Shown here: one piece after another, positions 51,446 through 60,789 of the stretch
How positions within the stretch are numbered: the first letter of the stretch is position 1
Layout: each line of letters begins with the position of its first letter
Origin: Sphingobacterium psychroaquaticum
Lineage (GTDB): Bacteria; Bacteroidota; Bacteroidia; Sphingobacteriales; Sphingobacteriaceae
NCBI RefSeq assembly: GCF_900177625.1
Contig: NZ_FXAU01000002.1
Coordinates: 209,707 to 273,706, forward strand
Length of the DNA stretch: 64,000 nt
Direction: 5' to 3'
The notes under the pieces: generated by a model
The model's input: only the letters and a program-made list of their open reading frames with translations
Databases searched by the model: none
What the model was told of the DNA's origin: nothing
Translations under genes and position numbers: made by a program

Positions 51446-53913
51446 ACATCAATTGAAATCCGTACGGATCTATTCTGTTTATCAATCTCAAAATGGGTGA
51501 TCGCCTGTCGGATCAGCTCCTTCACTTTTACGATGCTAACCTGCCCACGTTCAATTTTTAACGTAATCGTTTGAATAAAATAATTCCTTACCCGTGATAT
51601 CAAAGGCGGCTCAGGACCTAAAACACGTGCGCCTAAACTTCCGCGAAGCAAACTCGCCAATCGCACTGCAGCATCATGAGTTAGCTGCAAGTCTGTATGT
51701 TTCACATCAAGTTTAATGATACGATAAAACGGTGGATATTGATAATTTTTTCGCTCCTTCACCTCCGTCATGAACATCCCCTCATAATCATTGTGCAGCA
51801 CTTGCTCTAAAACCCGATGATTGGGCGTATGTGTCTGAATAATCACCTTTCCTTGTTGATCCCGACGTCCCGCTCTTCCGGCCACTTGAGAGAACAAAGA
51901 AAAGGCCCGTTCATAAGCGCGGAAGTCTGGGAAATTAATCATCGCATCTGCACTGATAATACCAATAAGACTAACACGACCGAAATCTAATCCTTTGGCC
52001 ACCATTTGCGTTCCGATCAGAATATCAAACTCATGATCATCAAATGATGTTATAATCTTATCAAAGCCATGCTTCCCCTTTGCCGAATCCATATCAAGTC
52101 GACCGATGCGCGCTTCAGGCAACAGCAGCTCAAGCTCCTCCTCGATCCGCTCCGTACCAAAGCCTTTACTTTCAATATGTGCCATCCCACACCCCGGACA
52201 AATCTGAATCGGTGGTTCATGATGTCCACAGTAATGGCAATGTAGGTGATTGGTCGACTTATGATACGTTAAGCTCACATCACAGTTCACACATTTTGCC
52301 ACCCACCCACAGGTGTTACATTGCACAAAAGGCGTATGTCCACGTCGGTTCTGAAAAAGAATAACCTGCTCCTTTCGTCCGAGTGCATCCGTGATCCCTT
52401 GCAATAGAGTACCACTAAAATAATTGAACATTTGTCCTTTGCGGCCGGCCTCCGCAACATCCACCAATTCGATGATTGGAAGTTGAGAAGCACCGTAACG
52501 TTCCTTCATTTCCACCAAACCATATTTTCCTGCTTTTGCATTGTAATAGGATTCGATCGATGGCGTGGCCGATCCCAATAATACCTTCGCTTTATGAATA
52601 CCAGCTAAATAAATCGCGGTATCCCGTGCATGGTAACGTGGGGCTGGTTCATATTGTTTATAGGAACTCTCATGTTCCTCATCAACAATAATCAATCCCA
52701 GCTCCTGGAACGGTAAAAACACAGATGACCGTGCACCAATAACAACTTCATACTCCCCATTTAGAACCTTACGCCACACCTCCGCACGTTCATTATCATT
52801 GAACTTCGAATGGTATACTCCTAGCTTATCTCCAAAATGAAGACGCAACCGCTCCGTAATTTGCGCAGTTAGTGCAATTTCCGGCAACAGGTACAATACT
52901 TTTTTTCCAGATGCAATCGCAGATTCGATTAATCGAATGTAAAGTTGGGTTTTCCCTGAAGCGGTAACACCATGGAGCAAAACCACATCCTTTGCTTGAA
53001 AGTCAGCCTCAATGCTCGCCAATGCTGCCTCCTGCCTCTCATTCAATGTAAAGTCGGCCGTAATCTCCAGATCTTCCCCACCCAAGCGAGAAACAATCTT
53101 TTCTTGAAGGACAAATACGCCCTTCTCAATTAACGAAGCAACCACGCCGGCACTAATACCTGCCGCCTCCATAATATCTTGCCGAGTAATATCTTCTTTC
53201 GTCTTTTGTAACTGCAGCAAAGCCAACACCGCATCTTGCTGCTTAGGAGCTTTATTCAAGGAATCTAACAAAATACGTTTCCCCTCCGCATCCGAAAATT
53301 GAGAATCCAAAGAAAGAAACGTCTTGACTTTCGGCTTATACCGATCCTTAATTTCCTCTGAAATCAAAAGGTATCCTTCGTCAAACAAGGTTTTTAATAG
53401 CGGAAAAACTGTTTTCTGTCCCAATAACTTAACGACATCGTTAATCGTTAATTCTCCAGCAACATCCAACGCCTCCATAATCATATATCCCTTATCGGTA
53501 AGGAGAGAACGATCCAGGTCTTCATTTTCCGCAGCAACAATTTTGGTCTCACTGGCCATTTTCATAGCCGCAGGTAATGCGGCCTGCATAATCTCCCCCA
53601 GATAGCACAAATAATAATCTGCCATCCATTCCCATAAAGTCAATTGCGTGGGATCGAGGATCGGTTGATCATCGATTACATTCAGGATATATTTTGCTTC
53701 ATAGCCCAAAGGAGCCTCATGGCTAACCTTATGTACAACTGCAGCATAGATCTTATTGCGCCCAAATTGCACAATAACACGCTTCCCTACCGCCACATGA
53801 TCGTTCCATTCCACAGGAACACGATACGTATAGGTCTTTGCGATATACAAAGGCAAAATAACTTCCACGAAGTAGGTTTCCTGACCGGCACTAAACAAAG
53901 ATGATGCTACCAT
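51433..53913 (-). CDS. priA: Primosomal replication restart helicase PriA
   Basis: 826 residues from ATG 53913; the frame is open to a TTG at 53922, but that overlaps the -7 element. PriA reloads the replisome at stalled forks. The N-terminal DNA-binding part starts TYFVEVILPLYIAKTYTYRV. The helicase shows Walker A GVTASGKTQLY, DEEH box IIVDEEHESSYK and LLGSATPSIES. Zinc cysteines lie in CNTCGWVAKCVNCDVSL and HCHYCGHHEPPIQICPGCG. The motor ends with QVAGRAGRRDQQGKV. It appears monocistronic, ended by a terminator that includes its stop codon. Confidence 0.96.
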   Translation of the reverse strand: MVASSLFSAGQETYFVEVILPLYIAKTYTYRVPVEWNDHVAVGKRVIVQFGRNKIYAAVVHKVSHEAPLGYEAKYILNVIDDQPILDPTQLTLWEWMADYYLCYLGEIMQAALPAAMKMASETKIVAAENEDLDRSLLTDKGYMIMEALDVAGELTINDVVKLLGQKTVFPLLKTLFDEGYLLISEEIKDRYKPKVKTFLSLDSQFSDAEGKRILLDSLNKAPKQQDAVLALLQLQKTKEDITRQDIMEAAGISAGVVASLIEKGVFVLQEKIVSRLGGEDLEITADFTLNERQEAALASIEADFQAKDVVLLHGVTASGKTQLYIRLIESAIASGKKVLYLLPEIALTAQITERLRLHFGDKLGVYHSKFNDNERAEVWRKVLNGEYEVVIGARSSVFLPFQELGLIIVDEEHESSYKQYEPAPRYHARDTAIYLAGIHKAKVLLGSATPSIESYYNAKAGKYGLVEMKERYGASQLPIIELVDVAEAGRKGQMFNYFSGTLLQGITDALGRKEQVILFQNRRGHTPFVQCNTCGWVAKCVNCDVSLTYHKSTNHLHCHYCGHHEPPIQICPGCGMAHIESKGFGTERIEEELELLLPEARIGRLDMDSAKGKHGFDKIITSFDDHEFDILIGTQMVAKGLDFGRVSLIGIISADAMINFPDFRAYERAFSLFSQVAGRAGRRDQQGKVIIQTHTPNHRVLEQVLHNDYEGMFMTEVKERKNYQYPPFYRIIKLDVKHTDLQLTHDAAVRLASLLRGSLGARVLGPEPPLISRVRNYFIQTITLKIERGQVSIVKVKELIRQAITHFEIDKQNRSVRISIDVDPY

Positions 53914-53919
53914 ACCCAA

Positions 53920-53927
53920 CAAATATA
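53920..53927 (-). promoter_or_regulatory. -7 promoter element of priA
   Basis: Minus-strand TATATTTG matches TAnnTTTG. The expected start falls at or just before ATG 53913, so priA mRNA may be leaderless. No -33 TTG is evident. Confidence 0.5.
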
Positions 53928-53961
53928 ACGGAAGTTTTTCGGTCTCTATAGTGGGTACCTA

Positions 53962-53997
53962 TAAAAAGATACGTTACCTTTTCATGGTAACGTATCT
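53962..53997 (-). terminator. Terminator of the GH2 operon
   Basis: AGATACGTTACC (53967-53978) and GGTAACGTATCT (53986-53997) form twelve perfect pairs with a 7-nt loop. On the minus strand the stem runs into TTTTTAT, 27 bp after the GH2 stop. Confidence 0.85.
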
Positions 53998-54023
53998 CCT
54001 ATAAAATCTAAAACATAAACGTA

Positions 54024-55859
54024 TTAATAGGTATACAACACCTGATGCATTTCATGCAACTCGTCAACAGGTATCTTAATAATTTTACGATCATACGTCA
54101 TCAATCCATTCGTTTCAATCTCCACATCGGTAGTCTGGGTATAGACAGCAGCCGATAGACCACGTGGGATCAACTTATGAAGGTCTTTTACCAAACCCGC
54201 ATACCTTTTCTTAAGCTCCTCCCCATTTTTAAAAGACTGATAACCCCAGTTATCTTTTTGTTGCCAGGTGTGTCCTTCTACCGGTAGACCTAATCCTCCA
54301 AATTCGCCCAACGCCAAGACAAAATCCTTTCCAAACAGCCCTGGATCAGGCATTGCAGCATCCGGGTAATTATGTAGATCAAGGATATGGCCCACATACG
54401 CAAAGTTACCTCCACTAGCACTATTGACCAATCGGGAAGGATCATACTTCATGGTCCAATCTGTAATTTCTTTCGTCTTAAATTGCCCCCACGCTTCATT
54501 AAAAGGAACCCAAATAACAATGCTTGGGAAATTGTGTAAAGCATCCATTATTGATCGCCACTCCTTTCTATACATCTTTTCAGAATCAGCACTCCGATCT
54601 TTATCATGCTGGCCACTGGAAATCTTTCCAGGATGCATATCCCATGCATTCCCGCCTAAATCCCCGCTAGGCATGTCTTGCCACACCAAAATACCAATGC
54701 TATCGCAGTAACGATACCAGCGAGCAGGTTCTACTTTGATATGCTTGCGAATCATATTGAATCCCATCTCCTTCGTCTTTTCGATATCAAACTTCAATGC
54801 TTCGTCCGACGGAGCAGTATGTAAACCGTCCGGCCACCAGCCCTGATCCAATGGTCCGTAATGGAAAACAAACTTATTGTTCAACAACATGCGCTGAATC
54901 CCTTTATCATCTTTTTGCATACTGATCTTCCGCATAGCGAAATAGCTCTTCACCTCATCCACAACCTTCCCACTTCGCATCAATTTCACGCGTAAATCGT
55001 AAAGCTTAGGATGGTCCGGGCTCCACAAAGAAATACCCGGTAACGACAGCTTAGTCTCTACACCATGCTTCGTTTTCCAATCTCCAATTTTAGTCGCACC
55101 ATCATACGCCTCCACAACCACCTCCTCATCCCCTCGAGCCGATGCAATATCCGCCGAAAAGAACAAAGCGGATTCATCAACATTTGGCGTCTGTTTTGTT
55201 TTAGCAATATAACTGGTCGGCACACCTTCTAACCAAACGGTCTGCCAAATACCAGTAACAGGGGTATACCAGATACCATGTGGATTTCTAATTTGCTTCC
55301 CACGAGGCTGAGGGCCGTCGTCTGTCGGATCCCAAACACGCACCACAATCTCTTGCCGCTCTCCTTTTTTTAACACGTCGGTAATATCAAAACTAAAAGG
55401 ATCAAAACCTCCCTCATGTTGACCGATATGCTGCTTATTCACGTACACATCACAACTCCAATCCACAGCGCCAAAATGCAACAACACTTTTCCTTTCCGT
55501 AAGCTGTTATCTACGGATATTTCCCGTTGATACCATAAAGATTGGTTGGTAGCAACGGTTTTCCCCACGCCAGAAAGCGCAGATTCGATCGCGAAAGGAA
55601 CAACAATATCGCCATCCCAATGTGTTGGAATCTCTTTTTGATCTTGGTCAACAACGGTATATCGCCATTTTCCATTTAAATTTTTCCAATTGCCTTTTCG
55701 CTCAAGCTGTGGCCGTGGGTACTCTTGATGCGGACGTAGTGGATCAAGGGTCTCCCCCCATCTCGTCTTTATCTTATGCCCAACGACATTTCCCTCCTGC
55801 CCAGACGTGGAAAAAAAGCTTACCATCATCAAGCAAAAGGCGGTCATTTTCATTTTCAT
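54024..55859 (-). CDS. Glycoside hydrolase family 2 enzyme
   Basis: 611 residues with a signal peptide (TAFCLMMVSFFSTSGQ). The three GH2 domains are seen in order: a sugar-binding jelly roll (YQREISVDNSLRKGKVLLHF, GAVDWSCDVYVNKQHIGQHEG in part), an Ig-like domain and a TIM barrel. Glu 455 in VPFNEAWGQF is the acid/base and Glu 519 in LALGEFGGLGL the nucleophile. At 611 residues it is compact compared with LacZ, nearer to glucuronidase or short galactosidase members; specificity is open. It is co-transcribed with the Gfo/Idh oxidoreductase 46 bp upstream. Confidence 0.88.
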   Translation of the reverse strand: MKMKMTAFCLMMVSFFSTSGQEGNVVGHKIKTRWGETLDPLRPHQEYPRPQLERKGNWKNLNGKWRYTVVDQDQKEIPTHWDGDIVVPFAIESALSGVGKTVATNQSLWYQREISVDNSLRKGKVLLHFGAVDWSCDVYVNKQHIGQHEGGFDPFSFDITDVLKKGERQEIVVRVWDPTDDGPQPRGKQIRNPHGIWYTPVTGIWQTVWLEGVPTSYIAKTKQTPNVDESALFFSADIASARGDEEVVVEAYDGATKIGDWKTKHGVETKLSLPGISLWSPDHPKLYDLRVKLMRSGKVVDEVKSYFAMRKISMQKDDKGIQRMLLNNKFVFHYGPLDQGWWPDGLHTAPSDEALKFDIEKTKEMGFNMIRKHIKVEPARWYRYCDSIGILVWQDMPSGDLGGNAWDMHPGKISSGQHDKDRSADSEKMYRKEWRSIMDALHNFPSIVIWVPFNEAWGQFKTKEITDWTMKYDPSRLVNSASGGNFAYVGHILDLHNYPDAAMPDPGLFGKDFVLALGEFGGLGLPVEGHTWQQKDNWGYQSFKNGEELKKRYAGLVKDLHKLIPRGLSAAVYTQTTDVEIETNGLMTYDRKIIKIPVDELHEMHQVLYTY

Positions 55860-55905
55860 AAAATAATGTGGTTTTTATAGGTGATTAGTTTGATTTAAAT
55901 CTTAT

Positions 55906-57198
55906 TTAGCTTTCGTGCGGAATTTTATATCCGTTGTGGTACGGTGCGGCCAGGTATTTGTTCGCCTCACTATCGGTAAACCGCTGCTTACCCTTATCCC
56001 AATAGATTTTTCGCCCCGTCCGATACGCCACATTTCCCATCTGCGAAAAAATAGCGATATGAGCCCCCGCTTCTAAGGGTGCTTTTAACATCCCTTTATC
56101 TTTAGCAACAATAGCATCTACAAAATTAACCATATGCTTTTCTAGTCCATTATCACTTGATTTCTGCAACGGAACAGCCGGCCCGCCATCTTTCTCCGGA
56201 ATAACTTCCCAACCGTTTCGATTCACAATCAATGTCCCGTTATTCCCAATAAATGCAACGCCATGTGTCCGGTCATAAGGACCTAGATCCATCCCCAATG
56301 CATGCTCCCATTGGATATAAAAATTATCAAATTCATAAACAGCAGTCAATGTATCAGGTGTTTCAGCAGCACCATTAGGATCCGCAAAATTACCACCGGT
56401 AGCCATAATCGATTTGGGAGTAGTCGCCTTCATCCCCATCAACGCATAGTCCAACATATGCACCCCCCAGTCTGTCATCAATCCCCCGGCATAATCCCAG
56501 AACCAACGAAATTCAAAGTGAAAACGATTGGGATTAAAAGCTCTTTTTTGTGCTGGGCCCAGCCATCTATCATAATGCACACCAGCGGGCACAGCGGTGT
56601 CCGGTTTCTTTACAATATTCTTTTTCCACCCAACATAGGACCACGCTTTCACAAGTCGTATATTCCCGAGCTTACCTGAGTGAACATAGTCTAACGCATC
56701 CTGAAAGTGCTGCTGGCTACGTTGCCATTGCCCAACCTGTACAATAACATTCCCCTTCTTTTCCGTAGCTAGCATAACCTCACACTCGCGGATAGAGTTC
56801 CCAATTGGTTTTTCTACATAGACATGCTTTCCGGCCTTCACGGCATCAACAAACTGCAGACAATGCCAATGATCAGGCGTAGCAATAATAACGGCATCCA
56901 CATTACTATCACGAAGCACATCTTTATAATCCACACAAGTCTTCACCTCGATACCACGCTCTTTGAGCTCATTGGCACGTTTTTGTAACACATTCTCATC
57001 GATATCGCACAATACAGTACAAACTGCTCGATTCGTTTTTAACAAGGCATTTAAATTAGACCATCCCATACCATTAGCGCCAATAAGAGCGACGCGAATC
57101 TGTTGATTAAAGGAGGTAAGAGGATGAGCAAACGACTTCAGGTAAACAGTAGAAGCTGCTAATATAGCAGATGCTTTAATAAAATCTTTTCTATTCAT
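55906..57198 (-). CDS. Gfo/Idh/MocA-family oxidoreductase, exported
   Basis: 430 residues. The start MNRKDFIKASAILAASTVYL resembles a Tat-type leader, but has Arg-Lys in place of the twin Arg, so the export route is uncertain. The NAD(P)-binding motif is VALIGANGMGWSN, the conserved VYVEKPIGNS supplies the catalytic Lys-Pro, and the DWGVHMLDYALMG stretch holds the usual substrate His. Exported Gfo/Idh proteins in Bacteroidota act on sugars, some as NAD-dependent glycosidases. With the GH2 gene it forms a two-gene operon, so it may process the same glycan. Confidence 0.88.
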   Translation of the reverse strand: MNRKDFIKASAILAASTVYLKSFAHPLTSFNQQIRVALIGANGMGWSNLNALLKTNRAVCTVLCDIDENVLQKRANELKERGIEVKTCVDYKDVLRDSNVDAVIIATPDHWHCLQFVDAVKAGKHVYVEKPIGNSIRECEVMLATEKKGNVIVQVGQWQRSQQHFQDALDYVHSGKLGNIRLVKAWSYVGWKKNIVKKPDTAVPAGVHYDRWLGPAQKRAFNPNRFHFEFRWFWDYAGGLMTDWGVHMLDYALMGMKATTPKSIMATGGNFADPNGAAETPDTLTAVYEFDNFYIQWEHALGMDLGPYDRTHGVAFIGNNGTLIVNRNGWEVIPEKDGGPAVPLQKSSDNGLEKHMVNFVDAIVAKDKGMLKAPLEAGAHIAIFSQMGNVAYRTGRKIYWDKGKQRFTDSEANKYLAAPYHNGYKIPHES

Positions 57199-57332
57199 TC
57201 GGTTTAGTTATTGATTAGCTGGTAAAAGGCTCACGTACTTTTTCGTATCACACTGTAAGATAGCATTGTTTCGCGAATTTTCGAAAGACCAACACTATGC
57301 TACAAAAATATTACAATGTCCTAAAAACAACA

Positions 57333-57362
57333 AAAGCCACGCTGCGAGCAGCGTGGCTTTCC
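57333..57362 (-). terminator. Terminator of the DUF423 gene
   Basis: AAAGCCACGCTG (57333-57344) and CAGCGTGGCTTT (57349-57360) form twelve perfect pairs around a CGAG tetraloop, with a T-rich 3' side on the minus strand. It lies 19 bp after the DUF423 stop. Confidence 0.85.
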
Positions 57363-57380
57363 ATTTATTCTTTACGTGCC

Positions 57381-57770
57381 TTAGGAACGATTTCTCAAGG
57401 CGGCGATAAATAACCCAATCCAACCGACAATGAAAAACAATCCACCGATCGGGGTCACTGGACCCAAAAATTTAAACCCCTCTAAGCCTATTAAATCTCG
57501 CACACTTAAGAGATATAAGGAGCCCGAAAACAAAATAATACCTACCGTAAATGCCCAAAAAGAAACCCGGATAGAAGCATTTTTTGCCCGCGAAAAAGTA
57601 GATAAAAACAAAAGAGCAAGCGTATGATAAAAGTGATACTGGTTTGCTGTTTTCCACGTCCCCAAGTGGTACTCATCAACTTTACCTTCCAAACCATGTG
57701 CTCCAAAGGCACCTAATATCACGGCAAATACGCCAAACAACGACGCCATTAATATAATCTGTTTATTCAT
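57381..57770 (-). CDS. DUF423 (YwdK-type) small membrane protein
   Basis: 129-130 residues from ATG 57770, the normal family length. The open frame extends to 57866 but the added residues do not resemble the family. Four hydrophobic segments are present: ILMASLFGVFAVILGAFGAHG (in part, with the AFGAHG signature), YHFYHTLALLFLSTF, VSFWAFTVGIILFSGSLYLLS and FLGPVTPIGGLFFIVGWIGLF. The family is widespread, inner-membrane and of unknown function. It is divergent from the propeller protein gene. Confidence 0.88.
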   Translation of the reverse strand: MNKQIILMASLFGVFAVILGAFGAHGLEGKVDEYHLGTWKTANQYHFYHTLALLFLSTFSRAKNASIRVSFWAFTVGIILFSGSLYLLSVRDLIGLEGFKFLGPVTPIGGLFFIVGWIGLFIAALRNRS

Positions 57771-58079
57771 AAAAGGGATTAATTGCTCAAACTTAATTAC
57801 GCTTATAAATGTATAAAATATACTCCATAAAAACACGATTTTTGTCTTTTTTGTGGCGAGAATCACTATTTAGCCCCCTTATTGGACGCCCTTAAAGGAG
57901 GCACCAAAACGGCACATGACAACTATATAATTAAGTGATATTTTACTATTTTTGTTTTATTCACCATCAAAACCTAAACCGAAAACACACATTACCTGAA
58001 TGTTTATGATTTTTATGATACATAAGCAAAGGCATTAAGGATATTGTTTACTTTTGGTTTTGATACAGATTTGTGCGTA
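57771..58079. other. Divergent intergenic region
   Basis: 309 bp between the DUF423 and propeller-protein starts. Two rightward TAnnTTTG elements are present, TATTTTTG at 57947-57954 and TACTTTTG at 58049-58056. A GTATA/TATAC inverted repeat lies near 57812-57824 on the DUF423 side. No gene or structured RNA is evident. Confidence 0.5.
58049..58056 (+). promoter_or_regulatory. -7 promoter element of the propeller-protein gene
   Basis: TACTTTTG matches TAnnTTTG and predicts a start near 58063, about 17 nt before ATG 58080. No good -33 element is at the usual distance. Confidence 0.45.
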
Positions 58080-60701
58080 ATGAGAAACACCATAATTGTC
58101 ACCGTTTTACTGTTTATTGCCGTAATAGGTGCTTCGATATACTATTTTTCAGGATTAAATAGCGAGAAAAAGGAAACCGTAAAACCCCTTACCTTCTTGC
58201 CAGAGGAGACTTTTTTGATTACTGCTTTTCAAAATGATCCAACTACCGATAATATTTTCAAGGATTTTGAAATATTTGAAGCCATCCTCGGAAAGCAAGA
58301 AACAAAACAACTGCAACTACTAAAATCCAAACTACTACGAAGCACTGCATTGCAACCCTATGTGGAGGCAACGGAAATATACGTCTCTTTCCACCCCGAA
58401 AAAGATAAAATTAGCACCTTGATCACAATTCCTACAGTGGATAAAATTAAAGATGTTGATCTTCCGGCTCTACTCACCAGTTTAGAAAAAAGCTTTAAAG
58501 TCAACAAACAAGATACCTTGGGTCACACCCTTTTTAGTATGGACTATGGTGCTAAAGACTCTCTATTATATGTTACCTATGTAAAAGATATTTTCTTTGC
58601 CTCACCATCGAAAGAACTCATACTCCTGGTTCTGGATAACAACAAGCCTAAACTAGATAAAGCCCATATCAATTATTTTGTAGATAACAACAGTAGAAAA
58701 GCGCCATTAAGCGTCTATTTTATTCATGATCAGGTAAAGAATATGGGGTCGCATATACTTCGTTCCAAGTACGGTAAGACAATAGCCCTTTTCGATAATC
58801 TTGGTGGACAATCCGCATGGAATCTCAATTTTAAAAACGATGCGCTCATTCTCAGTGGTGAGAGTGAAACGGAACACAAAAAAGAAAACTACATCGAATT
58901 GTTCAGTTACCAAACAAAAACAACACAAAGTTTATACAATTACTTCCCCGACAATACGGCCTCCTATTTATCGTTCTCCATCAGCAATAATGATCGATTC
59001 AAAGAAGACCTACGCCAACTTTTTGAAAAAAGGAACGAACTCAAGACGGTCAACACCTTGCAAGAAAATATTCAAAAACAAAAAGGGATTCATATTGGAA
59101 CAGACATCGGTGCCATACTGGGCAGTGAATTCGCTGTTGTGGAGCAAAGTAACCAAGCAGAACTTCTCTTTATAAGACTAAAAAACAAATCGACCATTAC
59201 GTCACGATTGGCACGACTAGCCTCAGCAGTAACAGATTCCATACAACGGTTTGACCAATCAAATATTCTATACAGCCTATTGGGTGATCCCGCAAAAGCC
59301 TTCCCTCGGCCATATTTCACACAAATAGGTGATGTATTGGTGTTAGCAAATAGCTTACAAACTTTACAGGAATACCAAAAAGATTGGCGACGCGCAAACC
59401 TATTGGTAGGCACATTAGGGTTTAAGAACTTTGAAAAAATACAAGGTAACGAAGCTAATATAACCTACTTCTTACGCATGAGGACATCCTCTTCGTTAAT
59501 TCAGAGATTGTTGAAACCAGCCTATCAGAAAACATTCACCAATAAAGACAACTATGGATACCAAGATTTCTTCTCTTGGTCGTTCCAGATTTCGGGAAAC
59601 AATGGTCGTTTCTTATCAAGCATATACGGTATTTTCAAAAGCAAAGCTGCCCTGGGAGCCACCCCGGAATGGACATACGAATTTGAAAACCGACCGATTA
59701 CGCAGCCCTGGGTCTTCCAACATTCGGACACCAGTCAGTTTATTGTAGTACAAGAACAAGACCATACGATTCATGGTATACATCCCGCAGGAAAAAAACT
59801 GTGGTCAACCGTATTCTCCGGCAGAGTGGTCGGTGAAGCACAACAACTAGACGATCGCTCCATTATCCTTCTCACCGATAAAGACAGACTTTATCGCTTT
59901 GACACATCCGGCAAACCTTTGCCTGGTTTCTCCATTTCACTGCCAGCAACGCCAACAGCAACGCCAACGATTGCCCAAATAAACAACGAACAATTGATAT
60001 TCATACCCGCGGGACGCCGAATGCTCGTATATGATATTCAGGGCAAAGAAGTCGAAAGTTGGAAGAATAAAACAATAGACGGACAAATCCACTTTGATAT
60101 AAAAATACAAGAAGGTCATGTCTATGTTGGAACAGATAACGGGCATTTTTACCAGTATGATGACCATGGAAAACTTCTCAAGGAAGAAATTCTATACAGT
60201 ACGACCTTTAAGAATCCTATTACTGTAGCCCCGAACAGCGACAACAAATCTGTACTATATACGGTCGACACCGATGGTTACCTGTATACCCTGGACTTTG
60301 TGAACAAACCAACAAGAAGAAAGATATCCAACTGGGATAGCAAAACACGCTTAGCCTTTGAAAGTACCGTGAACCGGAACAACCCGTTGATGGTTAGTTT
60401 AAATAAGAAAGAGCTGGCCACATACAGCGTAAGGGACACGAGTAAAATATTCGGATTCAACTTTACGCAAGAAGTAACAGATAGGCCTCAATTTTTCCGA
60501 AACGACGCGAACAGTGTCTTTATTGGTGTCGCAGAACGCGCGAATAGCTTAATTTATCTATTCGACGAAAAAGGGGCTGTCGTAAATGGTTTTCCGATCG
60601 AGGCTCTTCCTAATTTCTACTACGGCAAGATCGATTACAACAGTGGAAACTACCTGCTATGTATACGGAGAGACAAGAAGTTATACGCTTTCAAAAACTA
60701 A
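58080..60701 (+). CDS. Large membrane-anchored protein, DUF3352-like plus beta-propeller
   Basis: 873 residues from ATG 58080, which starts a membrane anchor (MRNTIIVTVLLFIAVIGASI). The frame is open to 58044, but the added residues precede the anchor awkwardly. Residues about 30-530 are a mixed alpha/beta region resembling DUF3352 (FLPEETFLITAFQNDP, VFFASPSKELILLV-type strands). Residues about 545-870 look like a PQQ/WD-type propeller (WVFQHSDTSQFIVVQEQDHT, LYRFDTSGKPLPGF, VYVGTDNGHFYQYDDHGKLL). It is probably anchored in the inner membrane and faces the periplasm. I know of no function. It stands alone between DUF423 and the NrnA-like gene. Confidence 0.7.
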   Translation: MRNTIIVTVLLFIAVIGASIYYFSGLNSEKKETVKPLTFLPEETFLITAFQNDPTTDNIFKDFEIFEAILGKQETKQLQLLKSKLLRSTALQPYVEATEIYVSFHPEKDKISTLITIPTVDKIKDVDLPALLTSLEKSFKVNKQDTLGHTLFSMDYGAKDSLLYVTYVKDIFFASPSKELILLVLDNNKPKLDKAHINYFVDNNSRKAPLSVYFIHDQVKNMGSHILRSKYGKTIALFDNLGGQSAWNLNFKNDALILSGESETEHKKENYIELFSYQTKTTQSLYNYFPDNTASYLSFSISNNDRFKEDLRQLFEKRNELKTVNTLQENIQKQKGIHIGTDIGAILGSEFAVVEQSNQAELLFIRLKNKSTITSRLARLASAVTDSIQRFDQSNILYSLLGDPAKAFPRPYFTQIGDVLVLANSLQTLQEYQKDWRRANLLVGTLGFKNFEKIQGNEANITYFLRMRTSSSLIQRLLKPAYQKTFTNKDNYGYQDFFSWSFQISGNNGRFLSSIYGIFKSKAALGATPEWTYEFENRPITQPWVFQHSDTSQFIVVQEQDHTIHGIHPAGKKLWSTVFSGRVVGEAQQLDDRSIILLTDKDRLYRFDTSGKPLPGFSISLPATPTATPTIAQINNEQLIFIPAGRRMLVYDIQGKEVESWKNKTIDGQIHFDIKIQEGHVYVGTDNGHFYQYDDHGKLLKEEILYSTTFKNPITVAPNSDNKSVLYTVDTDGYLYTLDFVNKPTRRKISNWDSKTRLAFESTVNRNNPLMVSLNKKELATYSVRDTSKIFGFNFTQEVTDRPQFFRNDANSVFIGVAERANSLIYLFDEKGAVVNGFPIEALPNFYYGKIDYNSGNYLLCIRRDKKLYAFKN

Positions 60702-60741
60702 AAAAAACTGCGCCTAGAAATACATACTCTCAAGTAAAAAA

Positions 60742-60773
60742 TTTCAATAAACAACAAAATTGTAGTAGGTTTG
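60742..60773 (+). promoter_or_regulatory. Promoter of the nrnA-like operon
   Basis: TAGGTTTG (60766-60773) matches TAnnTTTG, with TTTC (60742-60745) 20 nt upstream. The start would be near 60780, 10 nt before the ATG. Confidence 0.5.
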
Positions 60774-60789
60774 CAGTCTTATACTATTT

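Noticed and set aside
55906..57198. Twin-arginine signal on the Gfo/Idh protein
   Set aside because: The motif reads Asn-Arg-Lys, not Arg-Arg; export by Tat cannot be claimed.
59941..59975. Short repeat of GCAACGCCAACG-type units in the propeller gene
   Set aside because: It encodes a brief Thr-Pro-Ala linker and is only three units long; not a regulatory repeat.
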